19,589 nucleotides of DNA, taken from the NCBI GenBank assembly GCA_027604665.1, contig JADGIZ010000203.1:1-19589 (forward strand), in the 5' to 3' direction. The translations under genes were made by a program, and so were the position numbers. This DNA is from Polyrhizophydium stewartii. Lineage: Eukaryota > Chytridiomycota > Chytridiomycetes > Rhizophydiales. Below, one piece after another: positions 1 to 10,400 of this stretch; positions within the stretch are counted from its first letter, which is position 1, and each line of letters starts with the position of its first letter. Under the pieces are notes generated by a model that was given only the letters and a program-made list of their open reading frames with translations, did no database searches and was not told where the DNA came from.

Positions 1-140
1 CACGTGAGCAGCGCGGCGCCAGCGGCAGCGCCGGCGGGGTCCGCGGCGGGCGCCAGCGCGGCCGCGATGTCGACGGCGCGCAGGGCGGCGGCGGCCGGCA
101 GCAGCAGCAGCAGCAGCGGCAGCGGCGGCGGCGGCGGCAT
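1..140 (-). CDS. Doubtful 5' coding fragment, runs off left edge
   Basis: An ATG at 140-138 opens a minus-strand frame of 46 codons that leaves the window. It reads five prolines, a Leu-rich stretch, then Ala-rich sequence, which superficially looks like a signal peptide. The same look follows automatically from the CTG/CCG repeat underneath. No domain is visible and the frame is also open upstream of the ATG. It would be divergent from the methyltransferase fragment with about 53 bp between their starts. I list it only because it cannot be excluded at a window edge. Confidence 0.2.
   Translation of the reverse strand, partial: MPPPPPLPLLLLLLPAAAALRAVDIAAALAPAADPAGAAAGAALLT
98..140. repeat. 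CAG/CGG trinucleotide tract
   Basis: A run of CAG units passes into CGG units on the plus strand, read as CTG/CCG on the minus strand. It would encode Ser/Gly runs on plus or Leu/Pro runs on minus. It is simple-sequence DNA and makes any reading frame through positions 1-180 look open by composition alone, so frames here deserve little trust. Confidence 0.8.
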
Positions 141-192
141 CGGAGGCGAAACGCGCGCGGCGGCAAAATCCCCCTCTTGGCGCCGAACCTGC

Positions 193-270
193 GATGGCCG
201 CGCTGCTGTGTGTTGAAGGGGGGCGGAGCCCCCACTTTATTACGCATACCCTTGGGATGGCCGCGCTGCT
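193..270 (+). repeat. 15-bp direct repeat at 63-bp spacing, enclosing GC hairpin
   Basis: The 15-mer gatggccgcgctgct occurs at 193-207 and again at 256-270. Between the copies lie 48 bp containing a perfect hairpin at about 219-233: stem gggggc/gccccc with loop gga. An AT-rich stretch (actttattacg) follows. The period is 63 bp, so both copies stay in one reading frame and each supplies an ATG (194 and 257) followed by Ala-Ala-Leu-Leu. It could be a tandem duplication whose middle has diverged, or a small insertion flanked by a target duplication. The intervening DNA has no GT...AG boundaries, so it does not look like an intron. Confidence 0.7.
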
Positions 271-424
271 CGTGCTGGACGGCGGCGTCTCGACGGAGCT
301 CGAGCGCGCCGGCGCCGTCATCAACGGCTCGCCGCTGTGGAGCGCGAGGTGCGCGCCCGCTGACCGCCTCCGCCAGCATGCTCGCGGCGCAGCCCGGCGC
401 CGTGCACGCCGTGCACGCCGCCGC
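257..424 (+). pseudogene. Homocysteine S-methyltransferase, 5' fragment only
   Basis: From ATG 257 the product begins Met-Ala-Ala-Leu-Leu-Val-Leu-Asp-Gly-Gly and continues Val-Ser-Thr-Glu-Leu-Glu-Arg, then PLWSA. This is the N-terminal signature of homocysteine S-methyltransferases (MmuM/Mht1 family, which methylate homocysteine from S-methylmethionine or S-adenosylmethionine). Removing 28 nt (349-376) lets PLWSA continue as S-MLAAQPGAVHAVHAA, which aligns without gaps to the family's LWSAxLLxxNPexIxxVH region. Family members are about 310-330 residues with zinc-binding cysteines (GGCC) near the C-terminus. Here recognisable sequence stops after about 46 residues, at the convergent end of the ITPR-family gene (its stop codon is 426-428), and no downstream homologous segment appears in any plus frame. 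I infer a truncated copy. An alternative start is the in-frame ATG at 194 in the upstream repeat copy. Confidence 0.72.
349..376 (+). other. 28-nt intron-like insertion in the methyltransferase fragment
   Basis: The segment starts GTGCGC, contains gctgac and ends CCGCCAG, the same three motifs seen in the longer introns of this window. Its removal restores the homocysteine S-methyltransferase frame exactly (codon AG|C). Without removal the frame continues as Arg-rich sequence unlike the family. At 28 nt it is much shorter than the other introns here (59 nt or more), so it may be a deletion-shortened intron in a dead copy rather than a spliced one. Confidence 0.55.
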
Positions 425-425
425 T

Positions 426-1420
426 TCATTCCTCCGCGGGCTTCTTCAGGATCGACCGCCGCTCCTGCTTCGCCCCCGGCACAACAAGCATGCCCGCAGA
501 CGGTGGCGGCCCCTGCGCGGCCGCAGGCCCGGCCCCCGCCCCCGATCCCGACGGCGAGCCCGACGGCCCTGTCGAGGGCGACGATCCGCCAATCACCGAC
601 ACCGGCGGCTGCAGCCGCGGCCCGCCCGGCAGCGGAGACAGCAGGCCCCCAGACCCGTACAGCGGCGACAGCAGCGGGCCTGGCGACGGCTGCATTGGCG
701 ACACCTGGCCGCCGTGTCCGTGCGCCGGCAGCTGCAGCAGCGGCTGCGGCAGCTGCAGCAGTGGCGCCGGCGAGTCGGTGCGCGTGCCGGCGGCCTCGCG
801 ACCGCCACCGCCGCCGCCGCCGCCAAGTGGCCCCGCTGGCGGGAACGTTGCACGGCCCAGATCCGATGGCAGCGGCAGGTCCTGTGGGCCTGGCGTCGGC
901 GATCCCTGCGACGAGACCGGCGACTGCAGCACCACCGTGTTCTTGAGCACCGTCGCCGCCATGCTCGACCGCCGCCCGCGGTCCGACGCCCGCACGGGCA
1001 CGTGGATGTTGACCGAGATGCGCCGAGGCACCGACGACGTCGCGACGCGCGAGATGGCCGCGTTCTTGGGCGGGCCGGCCGACTCGAGGCTCGACTCCTT
1101 GCCCGGCCGCACCGGCGACACCGACGCCCCCGCGCGTGCGCGCGAGGGCAGGATCTCGGCCCCGCCCGCAAGCGGCGTCTGCGCAAGGCCCATCGCCGTG
1201 CTTTGCGAGAACTGTCGCTGCATGGCGTGCCCGTTGCTGTGTCCGTTGCCGTGTCCGTTGCCGTGCCCGTTGGTGGCCGCCGCGGCGTGCCCAGCTGCGT
1301 GGTCTGCATGCTTGGCGTAGACGAGCGGCATCGGCTTGAGCGGTATCCCGTGCGCTACAGATGTCCATGCCGTGCCCTTGCCTCCGAGCGCGCCAAGATC
1401 GCTCTCGAGCCCGTGCGACG
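426..1420 (-). other. Low-complexity C-terminal tail of the channel
   Basis: Roughly the last 330 residues after the short coiled coil have no recognisable domain. They include an NGHG tetrapeptide repeat (a 12-nt unit repeated about four times at 1226-1273), a run of nine glycines near 803-829, and Pro/Ser/Gly-rich sequence ending RRSILKKPAEE. The frame has no intron signals and one stop at 426. The tail is likely disordered and cytosolic. Confidence 0.7.
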
Positions 1421-4400
1421 CGCCAAACCCAAACAGAAGCGCGTCGTTGACGTTGGCCAGGCTCGTCGCGCGCTCTTCCATCTTGCGCAGCTGGTCCGCC
1501 ATGTCCTCGATCTCGCGCCGCTTGAGTGCCAGCGCGCGGTTGATCGGGAAGAACGACAGATCGTGCTCCGCGAGCTTGTCCGCTACATACGACTCGTGCG
1601 ACGTGTACTCGGTCACGTCCTTGGTCGACAGATGCACCAGGAAGAACAGGTAGTGCCAGATGTTGTGCTCGTGGCGCACGTGGAACTCGAATCCGTCCGC
1701 GTGCCGCTGGAACTCGCTCGCGTGGATCGAGCAGATGAAGCATGAGCTCTTGAGGTCCGCCTCGGTCTCGTTGTGCTCCTCACGGATCTGGCCAAACGTG
1801 TCGAAGATGATACTGAACACGCCGCGGCGTCAGCACACCTAGCCCTCCACATTCCTCCTCTCATGTACGCCGCAAAAGCTCACCCAAAGATCACGTTGAG
1901 CAGGAACACGACCACGATCAGGAAAAAGCTGAGCTCGAGCGTGATGCGCGCAGCGTACGACTCTCCTGCTGCGGGCACGCCAAGCAAGTCGCCGATGCCA
2001 CCTCCCGCGCGCACGCTGCGTAATGCTGAGGTCAGCGCCTCAAACCCTCCACACTCCTGCGTCATGCAAGCGCCAAGCTACTCACGCGTGGTTGAGCACG
2101 GTGATAAAGCAGGCCAGAAGCGAGTCGCAGTACAAGCCGCTGTCACCGTCAATGGCGTGTCGGAAGAACACAAAACCAATCACGCTGTAAATGTAGACAA
2201 TGATCACTCCGAGCAGCGCCTGCGCAGATCGTGAGTCTTTGCCATTGCGCGCAAACGCACAGATACGGTCTCAAGAAGGTCACTCACAGTCTTGGAGAGC
2301 GAGCTCCAGTTCAGCGTCACCGACGCAACGACCCCCTGCAGCACCTCGTCGCGGTACAAAAAGTCGAGCAGGTGGATTGCGTAGAGCGCCGGATACCACA
2401 GACCCAGCACCGACAGCAGCAGCATTCCGGCGTGGTACAGAGCAATGGGCTCGCGGGCATACGTCCACACCTGGGACAAGAGCAGCTGGCACGTCCCAGT
2501 CCGGCGGATCAGCAGCATTCAAGCACGCATCAGCGCTGGTTGTCTCACCTTGCCAGGGTCGGCCTGCTCCTCCTCAGCCGTCTCGGGCTCTTTCTCCGGC
2601 GCCCACCAGGTGCTGCGCACGCGGCCCTTGCGCCTTTGCTGCTTTTCGGCAACAACGCGAGCGAGCTCGCGCCGGTTGACGATCATGGGCAGCTCGACAA
2701 TCACAAACTGCGCCGCCGACAGCGACCAAAACGCGAGATGCAACAGCCCGAGAAAGATGCGCAGAACCTCCATCCAGATCGAGCATGTCGAGCCTGCAAC
2801 TGGCGTGGCCTCGTCGGCAGGTGCTGCAATGCACGACAGGTTCAGGATGTTGAGCATAAACGTCAGAATGTACGCCCCCGACCACCACACAACGTAGTTC
2901 TTGGCGAGGCGGCGCAAGAACTGGCTGTCTGTTCTCGCGAGCACCTTGATGCGTCAGCGGAAACAGCACCCCACACCACCTTGCCAATCAGCAAAAAGCC
3001 ACACGACGCACCGGCAACGCGCGCTTGGTTGCGGATCTCAAAGATAATGTCTTGAGACTGGTTCACAAAGTCCTCGATCTTCTGCTGCGGTGACTCGCTG
3101 CGTTCGCCCTTGTGTCAGAGGAAAGCCGCAGCACAGCAAGCCGCCTCCAGAGTCAGACGCAAGCTCACCGCTTGTGAGCCCACAGGAATCGGTCCTTGGT
3201 GTCCTTGCGGATGTTGGACTTGCAGATAGACGGGATCGGGAACAGAACCTGCAAGCCGGGCGTCAGAGAGACGGCGAGATGCAAACGCACAGATAATATC
3301 TAGGCCGTCTTACGCGGTAAAGACGTTTCTCGTGGTTCGACTGGTGCTCGCGCACAATCTCGATGCGACCCGTGTTGGACTTGAACCAGTCGAGGGCCTC
3401 GCTCTGGGAAAAGGCCTCGCGCTGCACACAGGCACGCAACAGTCAGCCGCTTGCCGAGTGGAGCAGATCTTTTGGGCACGATCCATCGCGCAGCTGTACG
3501 TAAACGCACCTTGGCCTCGTCCATGTACGTCCACAGCGTCATGATGAGCATGCAGTAGCCAAACCCTTCCTGCACAAAGATCTCGTGGTTCTTGCTGTCG
3601 GCGGCCGAAGCACTCCCTTCGTCCTGCTTCTTTGCCGTCTTGGACTCTCGCTTCCCGCGGCTCTTGGGCTTTCCGACCGATCCAAAGGGCTCGGCCTCGG
3701 ACGAGTCGCCGAGCTCGGAATCATTGTCGACGTCGCCGACACGATCTTGAGAAGATCGGCTGTTGGGCAGCTGGGGCGGCAAAGCCGCTGACAAAGGAGT
3801 CGCCGCTGCAGACATGGATGCGCGCGACGCGCGTGCCGACATGGCCATTCGCTTACGGTATCCTTCCGGATCAATGAGGCTCTGGAACTCGTAATAAATG
3901 TCGGTCCTGCACGCGCATGCACACCAACGCGTCAGCCGCCAAGTGCTCAGCGTGTGCGCAAATCTCCACCGCATGCTGAGCCAACGCACATGTTCTTCAG
4001 CACGCGGTCGAGGTCCAGCGACTTGATCATCTCAGTAAAGATCATGTGGGTCTCGTTGTCCGTGTCGTCCTCGAGAAGCGACAGCAGGGTGAGAATGGCG
4101 CGGCCCTTGAGAGGCGCCACAAGCAGGCGCGGGAAGCAGTCAAACTTTTCGCCAATGATCTGGTTGACCGGCTGGATCACTTTGCAGTTGAAGATGTCGA
4201 CCTGGTTGCCGGGGCAACCCTGCGACGCACGCCGCGTCAGCGCCAAGGCAGGCTTGCAGTCGCACAAGCCATAATGCAGCCACCTGAGCAAAGTCAATCA
4301 GCGTGTCAAAGACCTGGATCATGAGCGGAATCGTCTGCTCGGTGGCCAGTGGCACGAGCGCCTGCAAGTACTCGACAGTGTCCTTGACCAGATCAAACGA

Positions 4401-7400
4401 TTTGACATTGTCGGGCTGGTGGCGCAAGTAGTCCTGCAGCACAAGATTGTGGCCCTCGACGATAAGCTGCATGAGACGCATGGTGCTGCGGATGTTGCGG
4501 TACTCGCCGTCCGCGATGCTGCCCGATCCGGCAACGCCTCCCTGCGCGTGCGACGCAATGTTGAGGCTGCTGCCCGACCCACGCGAATCGCTGCCATCGC
4601 TTGCGGCGTCCGGCTTGCCCGCGACGCTGGCCGACGGCAGGCTGCCCTGAAGGTCAATCGCGGGCCGTTCGCGCGAGCCCACCGTCTCGCGACGGTTGAA
4701 CGACGGGCGACTGGTCTTTAGCCGCAGCACGCGCGCATGCAGCGACTCGGACGACCCGAACGCGCGCACGCGCATGCGGCCGACCTTGCGCTCCTGCTTG
4801 CGTGCATTGTACACAAGCAGCTGCTTGGTCTCGCGCAGATGCGTGATGCCGTACTTGATCTGCTGATGCATGCAGTAAAAGAACCGCTCGTCCCTGTCGT
4901 CGCATCCACAATGCGCGAGCCGTCAGCCGTAAACGCGCGCGCGCGCGGCCGGCTCAGCGAAGCGCATTGCCGCACCTTATGCTGAACCAGCGATCCTGCA
5001 GCTTCTGCTGCACGGCCTTGTTTCCGCCGTCGAGCAGCACAATCAGGGTCTCGAGCGCCGGACCCATGATGCCGTCAAAGTCGGACGTGAGCAGACGCTC
5101 GCACATCAGCGTGCCTCCGAGGGCGTTCATGGTGTTCTGCAGCAGCCGCTTCTTGCTCTCGAGCCGCTGCCATGCAACGGGGTCCTGCACACGCTCCGTC
5201 TCGTTGAGCTGCATAATCTTCTCGCGCACCTGGTACTCGAGGACACGCAGCGTGCGGACATCGTACGAGAGGTCCGACGACACGGACGCCCCGAGCGAGA
5301 TCATGTCGCCGTCGCGGCGGCTGGTGCGCGACGCAGCCCACCTGCGCGCGAGCGGCGTGTCGTGCCGCCCATCAATCGGCTGCTGCGACGAACGCAGCTG
5401 GCCCGACTGCACAACCTTGAACAGGCGGTCAATCAGCGACTTGATCATGATCGCCGCTTGGTTGGTCTCCAGCGTCGCCAGGTTGAGCGTGTCAAGATCC
5501 AGGCAGAACAGTGATGCTGCCAAAAGCACCACGTCAGCCAATCCAAGGTACGCAGCAGCAGCAGGTGGCCGCGGGCCACAGCAGGAACGCACCCAGATCG
5601 CGAAACTCTTCCTCGAGCAACAGAGTTATGCCCTTGTCGCGTGACATGGACGCCACGTACGCCTGGAGCGCACGGTTCATGTCTTCGGTCGTGACGGGCA
5701 CGGCTGGCGCCGGCGCGGCAGAGAGCGGCGAGCGGCCCACGACGCTGTCCTGGCGGAGCGACGTAATGGAGCTCATTCGCTGCAGACCACGCGAGGGCAT
5801 GCGCATGAGGCCCGTGGCCGAGACAACACCTAGTGCCGCATCGTTGCGGAGAAACGCCTCGGCTGTGTTGAGCGTCTCCTCGAGGTCCGTGATGTCGTAG
5901 TCGCCGTAGAAGCCGCAGCCGTGAGAAAGCGCCCACACCGCATTGATGATGCGCTTGCGGTTGCGCTTCTGAACGTCCGTGAGCGTCTCTGCGCCGTCGA
6001 CGGCGTTGTTCCAGTCCATGACGATCGGCAGAAGCGTGTTGACCAAGTGGTTGCTCATGTCGACCAGCTGCACGCACGCCGGGTCCGTCGTGACGTCCAG
6101 GGGCACGCACTCGTTGTAGAACACAGCCAAGAAGACAAGGCAGCCGTTGAACAAGAACTGCTCCTGCTCGTGGTCGGGCGTCATACCGTTGGCGATCAGC
6201 CGATGGTACAGCGACAGCAACGACGCAATTTCGTCAAGAAACCGGACCACGGCCGGATTCTGGTGCAGGTTGCGATGCGATGACATGTCACCCAGGTGGC
6301 CGTTGGATCCGTTGACAAACACAGAGACCATGAAGCGCACGAGCGACCGGCGCAGCGGGTACGACGCATCCTTGTGGCCCGAGTTGAGCACCGCCATGAT
6401 GACGTCAAAGCTCAGGACGTTCTGGCAGATGGACTGCATCATGCCGTTCTTTTCCTCGGCGCACAGGGCCAACATGTCAATGAACTCAAACGTGTAGTTG
6501 AGCCGCAGGTCGTACTGGCTGCGGCGGCGGCGCGTCGAGCGACGATGCGATGAGCTCGCTTGCCCTCCGGTCGCCTCGCCTGCCGACGGCGGGCCAGGCG
6601 CCGACTCGATGTCGACGCGCAGGTGCGAGACGTCGCGCTTGCCGCCGGCCTGCGAGCCGCGGCTCGCGCCGTCCGAGACGCTCGACAGCCGGCGCGGCCG
6701 ATAGTCGTCGGGCGTCGGGAACGAGAGTCCAGGACCGGAGGCGGGGGCAGATCCGGGGCTTTGCAAGGCGCCTGCCTGCGATGCGGCCACGACGGCCGCG
6801 AGCGACAGCTTTAGGCGGCTCGGATCGGCACCCCGAAAGGGTGTCTCGGGCAAGGGCGAGCGTTCGACCACGACCTGGGGAGGCGGCTGCGGTGTGGTTG
6901 GCTGGGGATCGATGCTTGCCATCGATTCATGCAGACTGCCCGATACGAAGCTGGTGTGGATCTGCGGGATCGATGCAGCCAGGTTGCTCCTGGGGAACTC
7001 GGCGCCGTCGTCATTGTCGATGCCAGCCTCGCGGAGCACATCATGGAAGATAAAGTAGAGCCGATCCGTGGGCACGTATGCATCGCGTCGTTCCATGCAC
7101 AGGCGCAGCACGAGGTTCTGGTTGCGCTTGAGAACCTTGCCCTCGACCTTGATGATCTTGCGCAAGAGTATAATGTACTCTTCGCGGCGGCCGCCAGAGA
7201 ACTCGAGGATGCGGCGGATCTGCGTATCGCGCACCTTGAGGCACAGCGCCACGTTCTCGTTCAAGAAGTCTCCCAGGAGCCGCAGGCACTTTGCGAGCGT
7301 GTCTCGGTGGCAGGCCGACCGCGTCGGGTGCAGCGCTTCGATGAGCAAGTCAAGCTGCCCAAAGACCAGCTGCTGGTGGTCGCGGTTCTTGCGGGCGAAC

Positions 7401-10400
7401 GCACGCAGAAACTGGAAGCAGCTGAGTAGCAGCATGTCTCCCGGGCTGGTCGGGCTGAGCGTCGACGCCGTGGAGTGGAACGACGATGCCGAGCGAAACG
7501 ACGACGTCGGATCGCGCGAATGCAGGTCCGCCAGGCTTGGCGAGAACGACGCGCGCCGATTCGACGCCGACGACGAGACCGACTCACCGCGCGCGGTCGC
7601 TTCTCGGACAGCCTTTTCGCGGGCCACCATGACCTTGTACTCGATGATTGCGAGCACCTGGCTGTGGATGCCGATGTTGCGCAGCATCAGCTGAGTCGTG
7701 CGGTCCGGATGGCCGCCCGTCAACAGGCTCTCGGGCGGACCTTGCACACGCTCGTAGTCAGCTTCCTGCTGCGTCTGCGACCCGGCGGCCAAAGTATCGG
7801 CCGAATCGTCGCTCGCCGCGACTCCAGCTCCTGCGTCGACGAGATGCGACTCAGAGAGACATAGCAGCGCAATATCGCTCAGGCTCTTGAACAGGCCGGG
7901 CACAATGCGTTCCGCTGTGGGTGCATCGCCATGGTGACGATCGAGGTCGGCCAGGATAAACGAGGTGCCTGGGTCGATAAAGCGGATCTTTGTGCGCTTG
8001 ATCCAGTTGTAGATGCGCTGGTGGCGCTGGTCGCACACGAGCAGCGTCGAGCCCAGGAACGAAACAAGCTCTTCCGTCGACGAGTGCAGGCGGTGCAGCA
8101 GCCGAAGCGTCGACTTTTTCAGCTCGGTGCTCTGGTATCGAAGTAGGTCGAGCAAGACGCCTGTGAGACGCTGGTTGAGATCAAAGTAGCGCGTCTTTTT
8201 GAACAGGTCCGACAGAAGCTCGTGCGTGTCGCCAAACGGGTTGTTTTCGAGCATGTCGGCGCCGGCGGATCTGTGTGCGCATGTCAGCATCGCGCGGTAG
8301 CAGCATCGCATTCAGGCAGCTGGACTCACGCCTTATACTTTTTCCACAAGTGAAGGAACGACACGACTCGCATCTGCACCCGCAGCGCGAGGAACATCTC
8401 GACAATGTGGCAGGCCTCGATCTTGGACAAGATCAGCGTGCGGTTCTGCTCCGTCGCCGCATACCGCTGCTGCAAAATCAGCGCCGCCGCCTTGTCAGGC
8501 TCGTCCGACTCTGGCGGGCTGCTTTCGCGCAGGGGCGGTGCGCCAAGCGGACGAATCGTTGGGGTTGCTCGGTCGGCGCCGTCTGTTTTGAGGCCTTTGG
8601 TCTGGTAGTTGGAGTCCAGGATGCCAATGAGCGAGTCAAGAAGGTGCTCGATGCTGTTCACGTTGCGGTAGAAGCCGTACGAGACCAGAAAGCGTAGCAC
8701 GCGCAGCGAGCTAAGGACGAGCTCGCTGTTGGCAGAGCTTTCGCCAAACGCGTTGTAGTCGGCTGATGCCTGCGGAAGATACTCGACAATCCAGGTCGAG
8801 ATGGGTCGGAACTCCTCGAGATCAACCACATCGCCTTTGAGCACGTTTTCCTTGAGCGTTTTTTCCAGCGTAGGCGGTCGCTCGATCACGCTGATCGGGA
8901 AAACGTAGTCGGCGACGACGGGCGACTGCGAGAACTTGTCGAGATAGATGACTGTTTGCCAACGCGTCAGCAAGGATACGTACGCCATTTGAGATGACAG
9001 AACAACGCGCGCGGACCAACCTCTGCACAGGTCGGCGAACGCAGCGCGCACGTTGTCGGGAAGCCGCTCGTCAAAGATGCAAATGCGGCACATGTCGAGC
9101 GAGACGACGCCTAGCTCGGTGGTCAGCGTGCTAGCGCACATGGTGTTCTGGCCGACGCAAAGTGCCTCAAAGAGCCGAAGCACAGCGCGGAAGAAGATGG
9201 CCGTTTGTTCGCGCGAAACGCGCGAGTAGTCGACGAGCTGCACGCGGCTGTCGTCTGCGACTGTCGAGCGAGGCGACCTGGGGTTCGGGCTTGCCCGCTG
9301 CCCGCTCATGAGCGCCGAAACGGAGGTCTCGATATACTCGGTGCGATCGCTGCCCGAGTCGCTCGAGTCGTCACTGTCCTCGTCAAACAGCATGTGCAGG
9401 GGAATCCAGACCGACTTGAACTTTTTGCTCGGCATCTCGACCTCGACGGCGCCGGCATCGGTGACGCGGATGTTGAAGAGCGAGCTGACGCCGCCGGGAA
9501 ACGGCTGGCCCGTCTCGGGTACAAACGAAACCGACTCGCTGCGTAAATCCGATGTGCGTCCAAAGAGATAGTTTGCGATGAAGATCTGGTGCTTACGCAC
9601 GGCGGCTCCGTTGCAGTAGCACAGCGCAACAAGAAAATCGACAAACGAAGGGTCGCGCTCGAGAACCAGCAATCTGACAAAGCGCTGGATCTGGATCTCG
9701 CCAATAGACTGCACGATCATGCGGTTCTCACTGATCAGCTGCATGAGCGTGTCTGCCGCACCGAGCTTCAGGTCAAGCTGCTCGGCGAGGATGTCAAAGT
9801 GCGTCGCGACATGCATCTGGTTGTCCTCGTCCGAGCCGAGCAGGAACTGCTTGAGCAGGCGGTAAATGAAGCGCAGCAGCTGAATCACTTGGCGCTCACG
9901 GCCCGACTTGATGTCCGAGACGGTCACGCGCATCTCGCGAGGGTGGATACGCCCATGCGTATTGGATGAGGTTGAAAACGTGCGCGGCGGAAACGACACT
10001 GACGGCGTGGCGTGTGTGGGGCTGAGGATGCCGTGGCTTTCGCTGGACGACCGCACCATGCCGATCGAAACCTGCGGCGTCATCATGCTGAAGCCGTGGT
10101 CATTCACGTGCATGCCGTTGTCCGTGGCAAAGAACTCGCTTCCGAGTTGCTGCTGCTGGTCCGCAAACGAGCTCGGGATAAGCAGCTGGCGGATGTCCAT
10201 GCGCGTCTCGACGCTGAACGGGATCTGCACGATCCACATCAGGATCTGGATGACGCCCGATTCGCGCAAAAGCGTTTGGTTTAGCAGCTCCGGGGAGCCC
10301 ACGCGAGTCAGAGGGTCGTGGTTGTCAGACTGCGTGCAAAAGTAGATGAGCGCTGTGAGAATGTTTTGAATCGACTGCTCCTCCTGCTTCGAAATCGGGA

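Noticed and set aside
208..255. The insert between the 15-bp repeats as an introner-type intron
   Set aside because: It begins GTGTGT but has no AG at its 3' side and no branch site, and its length keeps the frame open.
177..1745. Long plus-strand open frames across the channel's last exon
   Set aside because: They are Arg/Pro/Ala-rich shadows of the GC-rich minus-strand exon. The minus frame carries the conserved ITPR C-terminal motifs.
2945..2979. A 35-nt intron between GKV and LARTDSQFL in the channel
   Set aside because: It closes the frame, but the 83-nt alternative (2929-3011) has a consensus GTGCGT donor and gives a near-gapless fit to the animal IP3R segment, without extra residues.
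5517..5551. A 35-nt intron starting GTACCT in the channel
   Set aside because: The donor GTGCGT at 5592 gives a 76-nt intron with the same acceptor and correct phase, which fits the size of neighbouring introns.
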